This document shows, one piece after another, positions 6,291-13,891 of a stretch of 16,640 nt of DNA. The notes beneath the pieces are model-generated. The model ran no database searches and was not told the origin of the DNA. It saw only the letters and a program-made list of their open reading frames with translations. Source of the DNA: JBEKHI01 sp050012355 (GTDB taxonomy: Bacteria; Actinomycetota; Actinomycetes; Streptosporangiales; Streptosporangiaceae); contig JBEKHI010000164.1 in the NCBI GenBank assembly GCA_050012355.1, positions 1 to 16,640 of the forward strand. Direction: 5' to 3'. The stretch's first letter is position 1. The number at the start of each line of letters is the position of its first letter. The translations under genes and the position numbers were made by a program.

Positions 6291-9200
6291 ATGTCCGCTG
6301 ACCTGATCACCGTGCCGGACCTGATCCTGGCTCAGGCCAGTAGGTCGCCGGGCATCCTGGCGGTCGAGTCAGCGGCTGACCGACTCACCTACGCACAGGT
6401 GGTGGCGCACGCCTGTGGCCTGGCGGACCAGCTACGCCGGATGGGGGTCGGCCGGGGCGACCTGGTGGCAGTGGCCGTGCCGCGTGGGGCCGAGGTGGTG
6501 CCGACGCTCCTCGGTGTGCAGCTGTCTGGTGCTGCCTACCTGCCGATGGATCCCGAGCACCCGGCCGACCGGCTGAACTACATCCTGCACGACTCGGGGG
6601 CGCGGGTGCTGGTGACGGGCGACGCGACTGGCCCACCCGGCCTGCGCGCCGAGACGAGGTTGTGCCTGAGCGATGTGGCGGTGCGGCCCGATCCGGCGGT
6701 GCCGCCGGCACCGAGCGCGGACTCCGCCGCCTACGTCATCTACACATCCGGCTCGACCGGCAGGCCAAAGGGCGTGCTGGTCAGCCACCGGGCCCTGGCG
6801 AACTTCGTCCAGTCGATGGGCGACCGGCTGGCCCTGCCTGGCGACGTCGTGCTTCCCGCGGTCACCACCGTGTCCTTCGACATCGCGAGCCTGGAGCTTT
6901 TCCTGCCTTTGACGACCGGCGGCCGGGTGGTTGTCGCACGGCAGATCGAGACCCGCGATCCGCATCGGCTGACCGCCCTGCTGGCCCGGACGGGCGCTCG
7001 GGTCCTTCAGGCCACCCCGACCTCCTGGCGGCTGCTACTTGAGGCAGGGTGGTCGCCGCCGCCGGGCTTTACCGTGCTGTGCGGCGGGGAGCGGCTGCCG
7101 GCTGAGCTGGCCAGGCGCCTGCTGGGAGACGGGGTCGTGCTCTGGGACTTGTACGGGCCTACGGAGACGACGGTCTGGTCGACCGCTACCCGCTATGAAC
7201 TGGGCACGCCACCCAGGTTCTACCCGGTTAGCAACACCTCGCTGCACCTACTCGACGAGCGGCTGCGGCAGGTGCCCGCGGGCGAGAAAGGGGAGCTGCA
7301 CATCGGCGGCGCCGCGCTGGCCGCCGGCTATCTGCGACGCTCGGCGCTGACCGCGGAGAGGTTCGTCGCCGATCCGTTCGCCGCGGTCGGCGGAGCCCGC
7401 CTGTACCGCACGGGTGATGTCGCTCGGCAGCATCCGGATGGGCGGATCGAGATCCTGGGCCGCAGCGACGACCAGATCAAGGTCCACGGATTCCGGGTCG
7501 AGCCGGGCGAGGTAGAGAACGCGCTGAGCCGCCATCCGGATGTCGCCGAGGCCGCGGTGCGCGCGATCGACGATGACTGGGGCGCCACCCGGCTGGTTGG
7601 CTACCTTCGGCCGGCCGATCCGGCTAGAGCGCCCGACGAGCGGCACCTTCAGCGGCACCTCGCCCGATCGTTGCCGCATTACATGATCCCGACGCAATTC
7701 GTCGTTATGGACACTATTCCTACAACGAGCAATGGCAAGGTGGATCGCTCCGCGCTGGCGCCACCGTTGCCACGTCACGACGACCTCGCCGTGCCGGTGC
7801 GGCGCGCGCCAAGCGCCGACGACCACAACGGCAGCCAGACCGAACGACTGGTGGCAAGAGTCCTGGCTTCCGTCCTGGAGCTGGAGCAGATCGGGTCATA
7901 CGAGGATTTCTTCACCATTGGTGGCGACTCGCTGCGGGCTGTCCTGGCCATCCTTCAACTGAACGAGGAGTTGCATCGTCAGGTCCCGATCAACGCACTG
8001 TTCGAGTCACGGACCGTCTACGGGCTCGCTGCCTTGCTGGACAGCGAGGGCGCGGACGAGCCACAGCTGCTCGCACTGCCACCCGGGCAGATCCCGCGGC
8101 TGTCCTCGGCGCAGTGGCGATTGTGGCTGCACCAGCGGCTCGCGCCAGACAGCGTGGCCTACAACGAACCCGTGGCCGTGCGGCTTCCCGACCCGCTCGA
8201 CCTCAACGCCGCGGACGCCGCGCTGACTGGCCTCCTGGCCCGGCACGACGTTCTGCGCACCCGTTACCAGCCGGGCGACTCAGGTCAGCCGGTTCCTGTG
8301 GTGCTGCCTGCCGCCGGGGTCCGGCTGGAGGTCGAGTACGGCGACCCGGAGGCGGTGCTCGCCGCGGAGCTGGCGCGGCCGTTTGATCTCGCCTCGCAGC
8401 CGCCGATCCGTTCTCACCTGGTGCGCCGGAGCGACGATGAGCCCGCGTTCCTGATTCTCGTGCTGCACGAAATCGCGGCTGATGACCGATCGCGTGAACT
8501 GATCACGACGCAGCTGCAAGCCGCCTACCGGGGCCGCACCGTTTCGGCCCCAGCGCTCAGCTACGCCGACTACGCGGAATGGCAGCGAAACCTGGCGGTT
8601 GGCTCGACCGCAAGGCGGCATCTGGACTTCTGGCAGGCGGAGCTTGGGGGACTGCGGCAAGCCGAGCTGATAACCGACCGGCCGCGGCCAGCCGACCGTG
8701 ATTGGCGAGGCGGCACGATCCGTTTCACCGTGCCCGCGGCGGTCGCCGACCGGCTGCGTGATGTCGCCTCCGAGCACGACGGCACGTTTCCCATGATCCT
8801 GCTAGCCGGATTCTGCGGTGTCCTTAGCCGGTACACGAAAGGAACCGATCTGACCGTGGGCATTCCGGTCGCCGGGCGCACTCGTCCCGAGCTTGAGAGT
8901 ATGGTTGGTATGTTCGAAAATACCGCTGTGATCCGTATTAATCTGGACGATAGCCGCTCCTTCCCCCAGCTGCTCGCCCAGGTACGTGAAGCGGGGCTGG
9001 CCGCCTTCGGCCGGGCTGTCCCCTCGATCGAGGACATCGTCGCCGCCGTTCTCGAGGTAGTGGAGACGGAGCCGGAACCGGGCCGGAATCCGCTGTTCGA
9101 CGTGATGTTCGTGCCGCAAGGCGTCAGCGGATCAGACGGCTTCCCGCTGCCGGACGCTACCGGGGCCAGAATCGACCTCTGCTGTCATGCCACCGAGCGC

Positions 9201-9323
9201 GCGGACGGGGGCATCGACGGCCGCCTCGTATACGCCACCCAGCTGTTCGACCAAGCGACGATTACCCGGCTGGCTAGCGACTACGTTCAGTCGCTTACCG
9301 AGATCGCCGAAGATGCGGGCTGA
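6291..9323 (+). CDS. NRPS, A-PCP-C, predicted glycine-loading donor module
   Basis: 1010 aa. The A domain (about 10-500) has A3 YVIYTSGSTGRPKG (148-161), A4 FDIASLE (196-202), A5 YGPTETT (288-294), A7 YRTGDV, A8 GRSDDQIKVHGFR and A10 NGKVDR with Lys483. The PCP motif is IGGDSL with Ser547. The condensation domain (about 600-1005) has C1 LSSAQWRLWL, C2 RHDVLRTRY, YADYAEWQR, FWQAEL, C5 MVGMFENTAVIR and NPLFDVMF, an LCL-like set. Its C3 motif reads HEIAADD (726-732) where HHxxxDG is expected, so the catalytic second His is Glu727. Manual alignment to GrsA gives the code D-I-L-Q-L-G-L-V-W-K, one residue from a well-known glycine code (DILQLGLIWK). A-PCP-C order means this protein donates its amino acid to another protein's carrier, most simply the A-PCP-TE NRPS at 581-3649. 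Its stop overlaps the start of the PLP enzyme by 11 bp. Confidence 0.94.
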   Translation: MSADLITVPDLILAQASRSPGILAVESAADRLTYAQVVAHACGLADQLRRMGVGRGDLVAVAVPRGAEVVPTLLGVQLSGAAYLPMDPEHPADRLNYILHDSGARVLVTGDATGPPGLRAETRLCLSDVAVRPDPAVPPAPSADSAAYVIYTSGSTGRPKGVLVSHRALANFVQSMGDRLALPGDVVLPAVTTVSFDIASLELFLPLTTGGRVVVARQIETRDPHRLTALLARTGARVLQATPTSWRLLLEAGWSPPPGFTVLCGGERLPAELARRLLGDGVVLWDLYGPTETTVWSTATRYELGTPPRFYPVSNTSLHLLDERLRQVPAGEKGELHIGGAALAAGYLRRSALTAERFVADPFAAVGGARLYRTGDVARQHPDGRIEILGRSDDQIKVHGFRVEPGEVENALSRHPDVAEAAVRAIDDDWGATRLVGYLRPADPARAPDERHLQRHLARSLPHYMIPTQFVVMDTIPTTSNGKVDRSALAPPLPRHDDLAVPVRRAPSADDHNGSQTERLVARVLASVLELEQIGSYEDFFTIGGDSLRAVLAILQLNEELHRQVPINALFESRTVYGLAALLDSEGADEPQLLALPPGQIPRLSSAQWRLWLHQRLAPDSVAYNEPVAVRLPDPLDLNAADAALTGLLARHDVLRTRYQPGDSGQPVPVVLPAAGVRLEVEYGDPEAVLAAELARPFDLASQPPIRSHLVRRSDDEPAFLILVLHEIAADDRSRELITTQLQAAYRGRTVSAPALSYADYAEWQRNLAVGSTARRHLDFWQAELGGLRQAELITDRPRPADRDWRGGTIRFTVPAAVADRLRDVASEHDGTFPMILLAGFCGVLSRYTKGTDLTVGIPVAGRTRPELESMVGMFENTAVIRINLDDSRSFPQLLAQVREAGLAAFGRAVPSIEDIVAAVLEVVETEPEPGRNPLFDVMFVPQGVSGSDGFPLPDATGARIDLCCHATERADGGIDGRLVYATQLFDQATITRLASDYVQSLTEIAEDAG

Positions 9324-10374
9324 CACAGTGGCCATTTCCCGCCTGGATCCGGCCGCCGATGCGGCCACCATGGACCTCTTGCCACGGCTGGTGCGGCTGG
9401 ACACCAACCTGTGGGGCGCCTCATTCACGCTGATGAAGATGCTCCCGGCCCACCACATCGTCACGACGGCGATCAGTACCGGCGAGATCGGGCCCGACAC
9501 CATGATCGTGGAGTCCACCAGCGGGACCTTCGGCCTAGCGCTGGCCATAAAAGCCGCGCTGACCGGACACAAGCTGACGCTGGTCACCGACCCGGCTATG
9601 GATCAGCGGCTGTGCCGTCGGGTCGCGGACCTGGGGACCGCGATTGAGATGTGCGCGATGCCATCCCCTAGCGGCGAGTTCCAGACGGTACGCCTGGCCA
9701 GACTGCGCACCCTACGGGAACGGATCCCGGACACCTTCTGGCCGCGGCAGTACGACAACCCGTTGCAGGCCGCCTCTTACGCGATGGTCTCCGAGCACCT
9801 AGTCGACCGGCTCGGCTACGTCGATGCCCTTATCGGCCCAGTCGGCTCGGGCGGATCCATGTGCGGTACCACGGCCGGTCTCAGGGCGGATAACTCCCAG
9901 GTCGTCGCGATCGGCGTGGATACTCCCGGCAGCGTGCTGTTCGGCCAGCCCGACCAGATCAGGGAACTGCGAGGGCTGGGCAACAGTGTGCTGCCCGGCA
10001 ACCTCGACCACACGATGTTCGATGAGGTGCACTGGTGCCCGGCGGGCGTGGCCTACCGGGAGACGCGCCTGCTCCACCGCCGGCATGCCCTGTTCCACGG
10101 CCCCACCTCGGGGGCGGCAATGGCGGTGGCCCGTTGGTGGTCGGCCAGAAATCGCGGAGCCCGCACGGTGGTAATGCTGCCGGACCAGGGCGACCGTTAC
10201 CTCGACACGGTCTATAACGACGCTTGGCTCCACGCGGAGCCGCAGTGGCGTCTCAGTGCCGAATCCGAACCCACCGAGGTAACCCGGCCGGCCGGCGAGA
10301 CCGACTGGACGTGGATGCGGTGGGGAAACCGGAGACTGGCTGAGGCGCTCGGCGAGCGGGTCGCCGGACGATGA
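9313..10374 (+). CDS. PLP-dependent beta-replacement synthase, cysteine synthase fold (DABA/SbnA-type)
   Basis: 353 aa. The open frame reaches back to 9187, but that part overlaps the NRPS C domain and lacks similarity; the ATG at 9313 keeps the usual short overlap. The PLP Schiff-base Lys is Lys42 in SFTLMK, matching the conserved position near the N-terminus of CysK/SbnA. ESTSGTFG (67-74) replaces the TSGNTG substrate loop of cysteine synthase, with Thr for Asn. GPVGSGGSMCGTT is the phosphate-binding loop. PDQGDRYLDTVYND matches the C-terminal PDsGeRY region. SbnA joins O-phospho-serine and glutamate on the way to 2,3-diaminopropionate. With a threonine kinase and a fumarate-eliminating lyase here, the likely reaction is replacement of the phosphate of O-phospho-threonine by the amine of aspartate. 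Amine donor and stereochemistry are inferred. Coupled at both ends, with a 4-bp overlap (ATGA) downstream. Confidence 0.88.
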   Translation: MRADTVAISRLDPAADAATMDLLPRLVRLDTNLWGASFTLMKMLPAHHIVTTAISTGEIGPDTMIVESTSGTFGLALAIKAALTGHKLTLVTDPAMDQRLCRRVADLGTAIEMCAMPSPSGEFQTVRLARLRTLRERIPDTFWPRQYDNPLQAASYAMVSEHLVDRLGYVDALIGPVGSGGSMCGTTAGLRADNSQVVAIGVDTPGSVLFGQPDQIRELRGLGNSVLPGNLDHTMFDEVHWCPAGVAYRETRLLHRRHALFHGPTSGAAMAVARWWSARNRGARTVVMLPDQGDRYLDTVYNDAWLHAEPQWRLSAESEPTEVTRPAGETDWTWMRWGNRRLAEALGERVAGR

Positions 10375-11816
10375 GCCCGGCCACGATTCCCGCGAGCACC
10401 GACGACACGGGCAGGATCAGGGAGCCGCTTGCCCGCAAGGCCCAGCGCTTGTACTACGGGCCGCCCCAGGACGTCGAGGATCGGGAAACGCTCCGTTTGA
10501 TCGGCCGCGTTGACGGTGCCCACCTCGTCATGCTCTCTGAGCGGAAGATCATCCCCCGGGGCAAGGCGGCCCTGCTGCTCGAGGCGGTGTCGGAGGCAGA
10601 AGCGGACGGTTTCGCCATGGTGCTGTCGCGGCCCCGGCCACGCGGTCTGTACCTGGCCTACGAGCAGGCGCTCAGCGAGGTATGCGGTCCGGATGTCGGC
10701 GGACTGCTGCACACCGGCCGATCCCGCAATGACCTCAACGCCACCACCACCCTGCTGAGCCTGCGCGGGCTGGGTCTCAACGTGGTGGCCGAGGGATGCA
10801 GGCTGCTCACGGCGCTGCTGTGTTCCGCCGCCCGGGACCTCGACGCGGTGATGGCGATTCACACCCACTACCAGCCCGCGATGCCGATCACCTACGGGTA
10901 TTACCTCACCGGAGTGGCGCTGGCTCTGCATCGCGAACTGGACCGGGTCCTGTACTCCCTCCGGTCCATGCGGCGGTGCCCGCTCGGGGCGCACGCGATC
11001 GCCGGTACCGATCTGGAGCTGGACACGGCCAGGACCGCGGCACTGCTGGGCTTCGAGGCGGGTCCGCTGCACGCGATCGACGCGATCGCCTCCCGCGACG
11101 TCGCCCTCGATCTCTTGGGCGCCGCCGTCAACGTGGTCGTCACGGTGTCCCGGCTGGGGACTGACCTGCAAATGTGGAGCGCATCGGAGCTGGCGTACCT
11201 GGAGTTTCCCGACTGGCTGGTCGGCAGCTCGTCCGCGATGCCGCAGAAGCGTAACGCCTTCCTGCTGGAGTACCTGAAGGCGCGGCCGAGCCAGGTGGTC
11301 GGCTCCTGGGTGACCGCCGTCACCGCGACCCGGTCCGCTCCCTTCACCAACTCGATCGAGGCCGGTACCGAGGCCATGGCGCCCGTCGGCCCGGCGCTGC
11401 GGACGGCTAGGGACGTGCTGGCCCTGGCCACCTTGGTGGTCGCCGGCGCCCGGCCTCGCCCCGAGGTCGCCGGGGCGGCCGCCGCCAGGGGCTTCGTGGA
11501 TGCCACGGCCATGGCCAACGAGCTGGTACGCCGCGGGGTGCCGTTCCGCGAGGCACACCGGCGCATCGGAGTCGCGGTACTGCGGGCCATCGATGGCCAC
11601 GGCGCCTGGCCGCCGGAGGACCTGGAGCGAATCGACCTGCGCACCGCAACCGACTGCGCCAGGTACGGAGGCGGACCCGGCAGCCGTGCGGAGTCACTAG
11701 CGGCCGCCTGGCAGCTCCGCCACCAGCTGCGACGCGAGCTCGACCGGCAGCAGCACGCGATACGGCAGGCGGCCGGTCGTCTTCAGCGAGCCATCGAAGC
11801 GACCTGCCATGAGTGA
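10371..11816 (+). CDS. argininosuccinate lyase-like enzyme (fumarase/aspartase superfamily, DABA pathway)
   Basis: 481 aa, close to the usual 460-480 of argininosuccinate lyase. LLHTGRSRND (112-121) matches the lHtgRSRND substrate motif, HTHYQPAMPITYG (164-176) the hTHlQpAqP motif, and SSAMPQKRN (287-295) the superfamily signature GSSxMPxKxN with its flexible-loop catalytic Ser. The signature Gly is displaced by an extra Ser. True ArgH would be expected near argG/argC/argJ; none is present. Between a cysteine-synthase-like and an ATP-grasp gene, the likely substrate is the aspartate adduct of 2,3-diaminobutyrate, cleaved to fumarate and the free diamino acid. Homologues are found in pacidamycin- and friulimicin-type clusters (from memory). 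The ATG overlaps the previous stop and the end overlaps the ATP-grasp start by 8 bp. An arginine housekeeping role is possible but unlikely. Confidence 0.9.
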   Translation: MSPATIPASTDDTGRIREPLARKAQRLYYGPPQDVEDRETLRLIGRVDGAHLVMLSERKIIPRGKAALLLEAVSEAEADGFAMVLSRPRPRGLYLAYEQALSEVCGPDVGGLLHTGRSRNDLNATTTLLSLRGLGLNVVAEGCRLLTALLCSAARDLDAVMAIHTHYQPAMPITYGYYLTGVALALHRELDRVLYSLRSMRRCPLGAHAIAGTDLELDTARTAALLGFEAGPLHAIDAIASRDVALDLLGAAVNVVVTVSRLGTDLQMWSASELAYLEFPDWLVGSSSAMPQKRNAFLLEYLKARPSQVVGSWVTAVTATRSAPFTNSIEAGTEAMAPVGPALRTARDVLALATLVVAGARPRPEVAGAAAARGFVDATAMANELVRRGVPFREAHRRIGVAVLRAIDGHGAWPPEDLERIDLRTATDCARYGGGPGSRAESLAAAWQLRHQLRRELDRQQHAIRQAAGRLQRAIEATCHE

Positions 11817-13023
11817 GCTGATGGTCTTTGTCGAGAGCAACACCACCGGCACCGGCCGGCTGTTCGCCGAGCGCGCCCGTGACCTGGGCCTGCTGCCGCA
11901 TGTGCTGACCGCCGACCCCGCCCGCTATCCCTACCTGCCCGAGCTGGGTATCCCCAGCAGTGACTGCGATACCGGGTCGGTGCCCGCCGTGCTGGCCCGC
12001 TGCCAGAGCCTGGGCCGTCGGCACCAGATAGCGGGCGTGACCTCCAGCTCCGAGTACTTCATCGCCACCGCCGCCGGAGTCGCCCGCGTTCTGGGCCTGC
12101 CAGGTGAGGATCCGTCGAGGCTGGCCGCCGTGCGGAGCAAAGCCGTTCAGCGGCAGCGTTTCGCCGCCTGCGGGGTTGGCTCCCCAGGGTTCCACCTGGT
12201 TTCCTCGGCGGAGGAAGCGGTCCTGGCCGCGGCGAAACTGGGCATGCCGGTCGTGGTGAAGCCGATCAGCCGCTCGGGCTCGATCGGCGTGCGCCGCTGC
12301 GCTACCGGCGAGGAGGTGGCCGGGCACGCGGCTGAACTGCTCTCGACCAGGGTGGACGAGCGGGGACGGCCGCTGCCGCCGATGGTGCTGGTCGAGTCTT
12401 ACCTACCTGGTCCGGAGTTCTCCGTGGAGATCCTGGCTGGCGAGGTGCGGGCGGTGGTGGGCAAGCACGTCGATGAGTCGCTGGGATTCCTCGAGGTCGG
12501 CCACGACGTTCCCGCTGCCATCGACGCCCCGACCGGCGCGCTGCTGACTGGCAGTGCGCTGGCCGCGCTGACCTCGCTCGGCCTGACCTGGGGCGCCGCG
12601 CATGTCGAGCTTCGTCTGGCGAACGGGCGTAGTCAGGTCGTGGAGGTGAACCCCCGGCTGGCGGGTGGCCTGATTCCGCAGGCGGTCCAGGCCGCTACCG
12701 GCCAGGATCTAATCGCGGAGCTGCTCGCCAGGACCGCCGGGCGCGCCGTGGCCCGGAGCCCGGCGAGGCTGTCCTGTGCGAGCATCCGCTTCCTGGTCCC
12801 GGCCAGCGACGGAACGGTGCGGGCGGTTGCGGACGTGTCGGCGGCGCTGGCGCTACCCGGTGTGGTTGAAGCGGCGGTCACTGCCCGGCGCGGACAGCGG
12901 GTCATCCGCCAGGGCAATTTCCTGGACCGGCTCGGCTATGTGATCGCCACCGGGACGACTCAACTGGAGGCGGCCGCACGGGCCGAGCAGGCCCGTGCGG
13001 CGCTGGCCGTGGAGGTGGTTTAG
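11809..13023 (+). CDS. ATP-grasp carboxylate-amine ligase
   Basis: 404 aa from the ATG at 11809; an ATG at 11821 (MVFVESNTTGTG) is an equally plausible start. The ATP-grasp fold is shown by VVVKPISRSGSIGV (148-161), carrying a nucleotide-binding Lys and the glycine-rich loop, by MVLVESYLPGPEFSVE (192-207), and by VEVNPRLAGGLIP (278-290) with the Mg-binding Glu and Asn. The family activates a carboxylate as acyl phosphate and joins it to an amine (BacD, DdaF and related dipeptide ligases), or acts on small metabolites. Being last in the operon, right behind the diamino-acid enzymes, it probably forms an amide or peptide bond to DABA or to the Gly-DABA product. Given the degenerate NRPS condensation machinery it might make the key amide itself. 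The substrate cannot be predicted from sequence. Confidence 0.9.
   Translation: MSELMVFVESNTTGTGRLFAERARDLGLLPHVLTADPARYPYLPELGIPSSDCDTGSVPAVLARCQSLGRRHQIAGVTSSSEYFIATAAGVARVLGLPGEDPSRLAAVRSKAVQRQRFAACGVGSPGFHLVSSAEEAVLAAAKLGMPVVVKPISRSGSIGVRRCATGEEVAGHAAELLSTRVDERGRPLPPMVLVESYLPGPEFSVEILAGEVRAVVGKHVDESLGFLEVGHDVPAAIDAPTGALLTGSALAALTSLGLTWGAAHVELRLANGRSQVVEVNPRLAGGLIPQAVQAATGQDLIAELLARTAGRAVARSPARLSCASIRFLVPASDGTVRAVADVSAALALPGVVEAAVTARRGQRVIRQGNFLDRLGYVIATGTTQLEAAARAEQARAALAVEVV
12973..13001. terminator. perfect 12-bp hairpin at the end of the operon, possible bidirectional terminator
   Basis: GCCGCACGGGCC, loop GAGCA, GGCCCGTGCGGC: all 12 positions pair. It lies inside the last 17 codons of the ATP-grasp gene, and the VOC gene converges on it with a 13-bp gap between the two stops. 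There is no T-run, so it would be a terminator without a U tail, a type reported in actinobacteria. It could serve both converging operons. The repeat also encodes Ala/Arg-rich protein, so chance through codon use cannot be excluded. Confidence 0.45.
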
Positions 13024-13036
13024 CCGTGAGCCGCCG

Positions 13037-13399
13037 TCAGCCCCAGCAAAGACAGAATGGATGCCCAGCGGGATCGGCATAAACCTGGAAGCCCGCGGCG
13101 GCGGTGAGGTCGTCGGCCGCCTGGAGCAGCCTGGCGCCGATGGCCACGGCCTCGTCATGAGCGGAAGAGATGTCATCGACGAAGAGATCCAGGTGGATCT
13201 GCTGCGGCACCCCGGTGGGCCACTCCGGTGGGATGTGATCAGGCGCGAGCTGAAAACCCAGTCGGGGCTTTCCGTCGACGTAGACACTGTGCCAGTCGTC
13301 TTCCTCCTCGGTTTTCCCGCCGAGCAGCCGGGCCCAGAACGAACTTTCTGCGGCTAGGTCAGCCGCATCGAATACGACAATCTGGCGTTGGATTCGCAT
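13037..13399 (-). CDS. VOC-superfamily glyoxalase-like protein
   Basis: 120 aa, the typical length of a single VOC unit pair. IQRQIVVFDAAD at the start, QQIHLDLFVDD in the middle and GFQVYADPAGHPFCLCWG at the end follow the beta-alpha-beta-beta-beta pattern of glyoxalase-like domain proteins (the Glyoxalase_6 type). His69 in QIHLDLFV is a likely metal-ligand position. A strong RBS (GGAAGGA, complement of 13407-13413) sits 7 nt before the ATG. Members include bleomycin-binding resistance proteins and many uncharacterised actinobacterial proteins. A self-protection role beside a peptide cluster is possible but unproven. It converges on the ATP-grasp gene. Confidence 0.85.
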   Translation of the reverse strand: MRIQRQIVVFDAADLAAESSFWARLLGGKTEEEDDWHSVYVDGKPRLGFQLAPDHIPPEWPTGVPQQIHLDLFVDDISSAHDEAVAIGARLLQAADDLTAAAGFQVYADPAGHPFCLCWG

Positions 13400-13413
13400 G
13401 CAACTATCCTTCC

Positions 13414-13891
13414 ACGAACACCAGGCTCCGGGCCACGAGGTCTAGCCGGCGTTACCGAGGCCGCCTTGAGACCTAGCCGGTCCGCGGTGGGATGATCCCG
13501 TACTCGCGGATCCGCTGGCGATTCTGGTTGATGCCGCACCAACCAGACTCTGGTGCAATGGCAGGAACTTAAGAGAGCTTTGGTGGCGGGTCTGGCGCCT
13601 ATTTTTCCTGGTCAGAGGATTGCGGGCGGCCGGGTTAGTCCTGTGATGCCTGAACCCGGGCTTGAGGCCATCCGGGCTGCGGTCGTGATCGCGGGCTGAA
13701 ACGACCAGATAGCTTGCCGTTTAACCTTCGGGAATCTCGTGACGACCGGTCGGCAACCTGCCCGATATGCCCGAGCCTGCGGTGTCGCCCGGCAGCCTGG
13801 ACTGGCCTGCCGGCAAGATAACGGAAACGAGCTATCGCCCAGCGATCGCTACTTACCATCATGATGCAGCGCCCCGAGACGCCAGGCTGGA
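13414..13891. other. 478-bp gene-free stretch with several inverted repeats
   Basis: No open frame here has a plausible start, RBS and recognisable protein together. It contains the competing TCTGGT hairpins (13523-13554), the left arm of a distant 15-bp inverted repeat (13713-13727) and a perfect 10-bp palindrome CATCATGATG (13857-13866). A run of five T's follows GGCGCC near 13600. The stretch lies between the cluster edge and a transposase remnant and may be decayed mobile-element DNA. Confidence 0.5.
13523..13554. repeat. two overlapping, mutually exclusive hairpins built on TCTGGT
   Basis: TCTGGTTG (13523-13530) pairs perfectly with CAACCAGA (13540-13547) across a 9-nt loop. The inner part of the second arm, ACCAGA (13542-13547), also pairs perfectly with TCTGGT (13549-13554) across one base. 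The middle arm can pair left or right, as in an attenuator, or the repeats could be protein-binding half-sites. No gene starts close downstream on the plus strand; on the minus strand the VOC gene starts 124 bp away. Confidence 0.4.

Noticed and set aside
9187..9312. upstream start for the PLP synthase
   Set aside because: It would overlap the NRPS coding sequence by 137 bp with low-complexity residues; the ATG at 9313 begins near the expected family N-terminus.
10212..11600. 462-codon minus-strand open frame opposite the lyase gene
   Set aside because: Its composition (Gln, His, Arg, Gly rich) has no domain signal, and the plus-strand frame has all argininosuccinate-lyase motifs. High-GC coding DNA commonly leaves such antisense frames.
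10371..11816. housekeeping argininosuccinate lyase (argH)
   Set aside because: No other arginine genes are adjacent; it sits in a tightly coupled biosynthetic operon between a PLP synthase and an ATP-grasp ligase.
13470..13640. small plus-strand reading frame rich in Leu, Trp and Arg
   Set aside because: It has no start codon with an RBS and no recognisable motif, and ends in the gene-free stretch.
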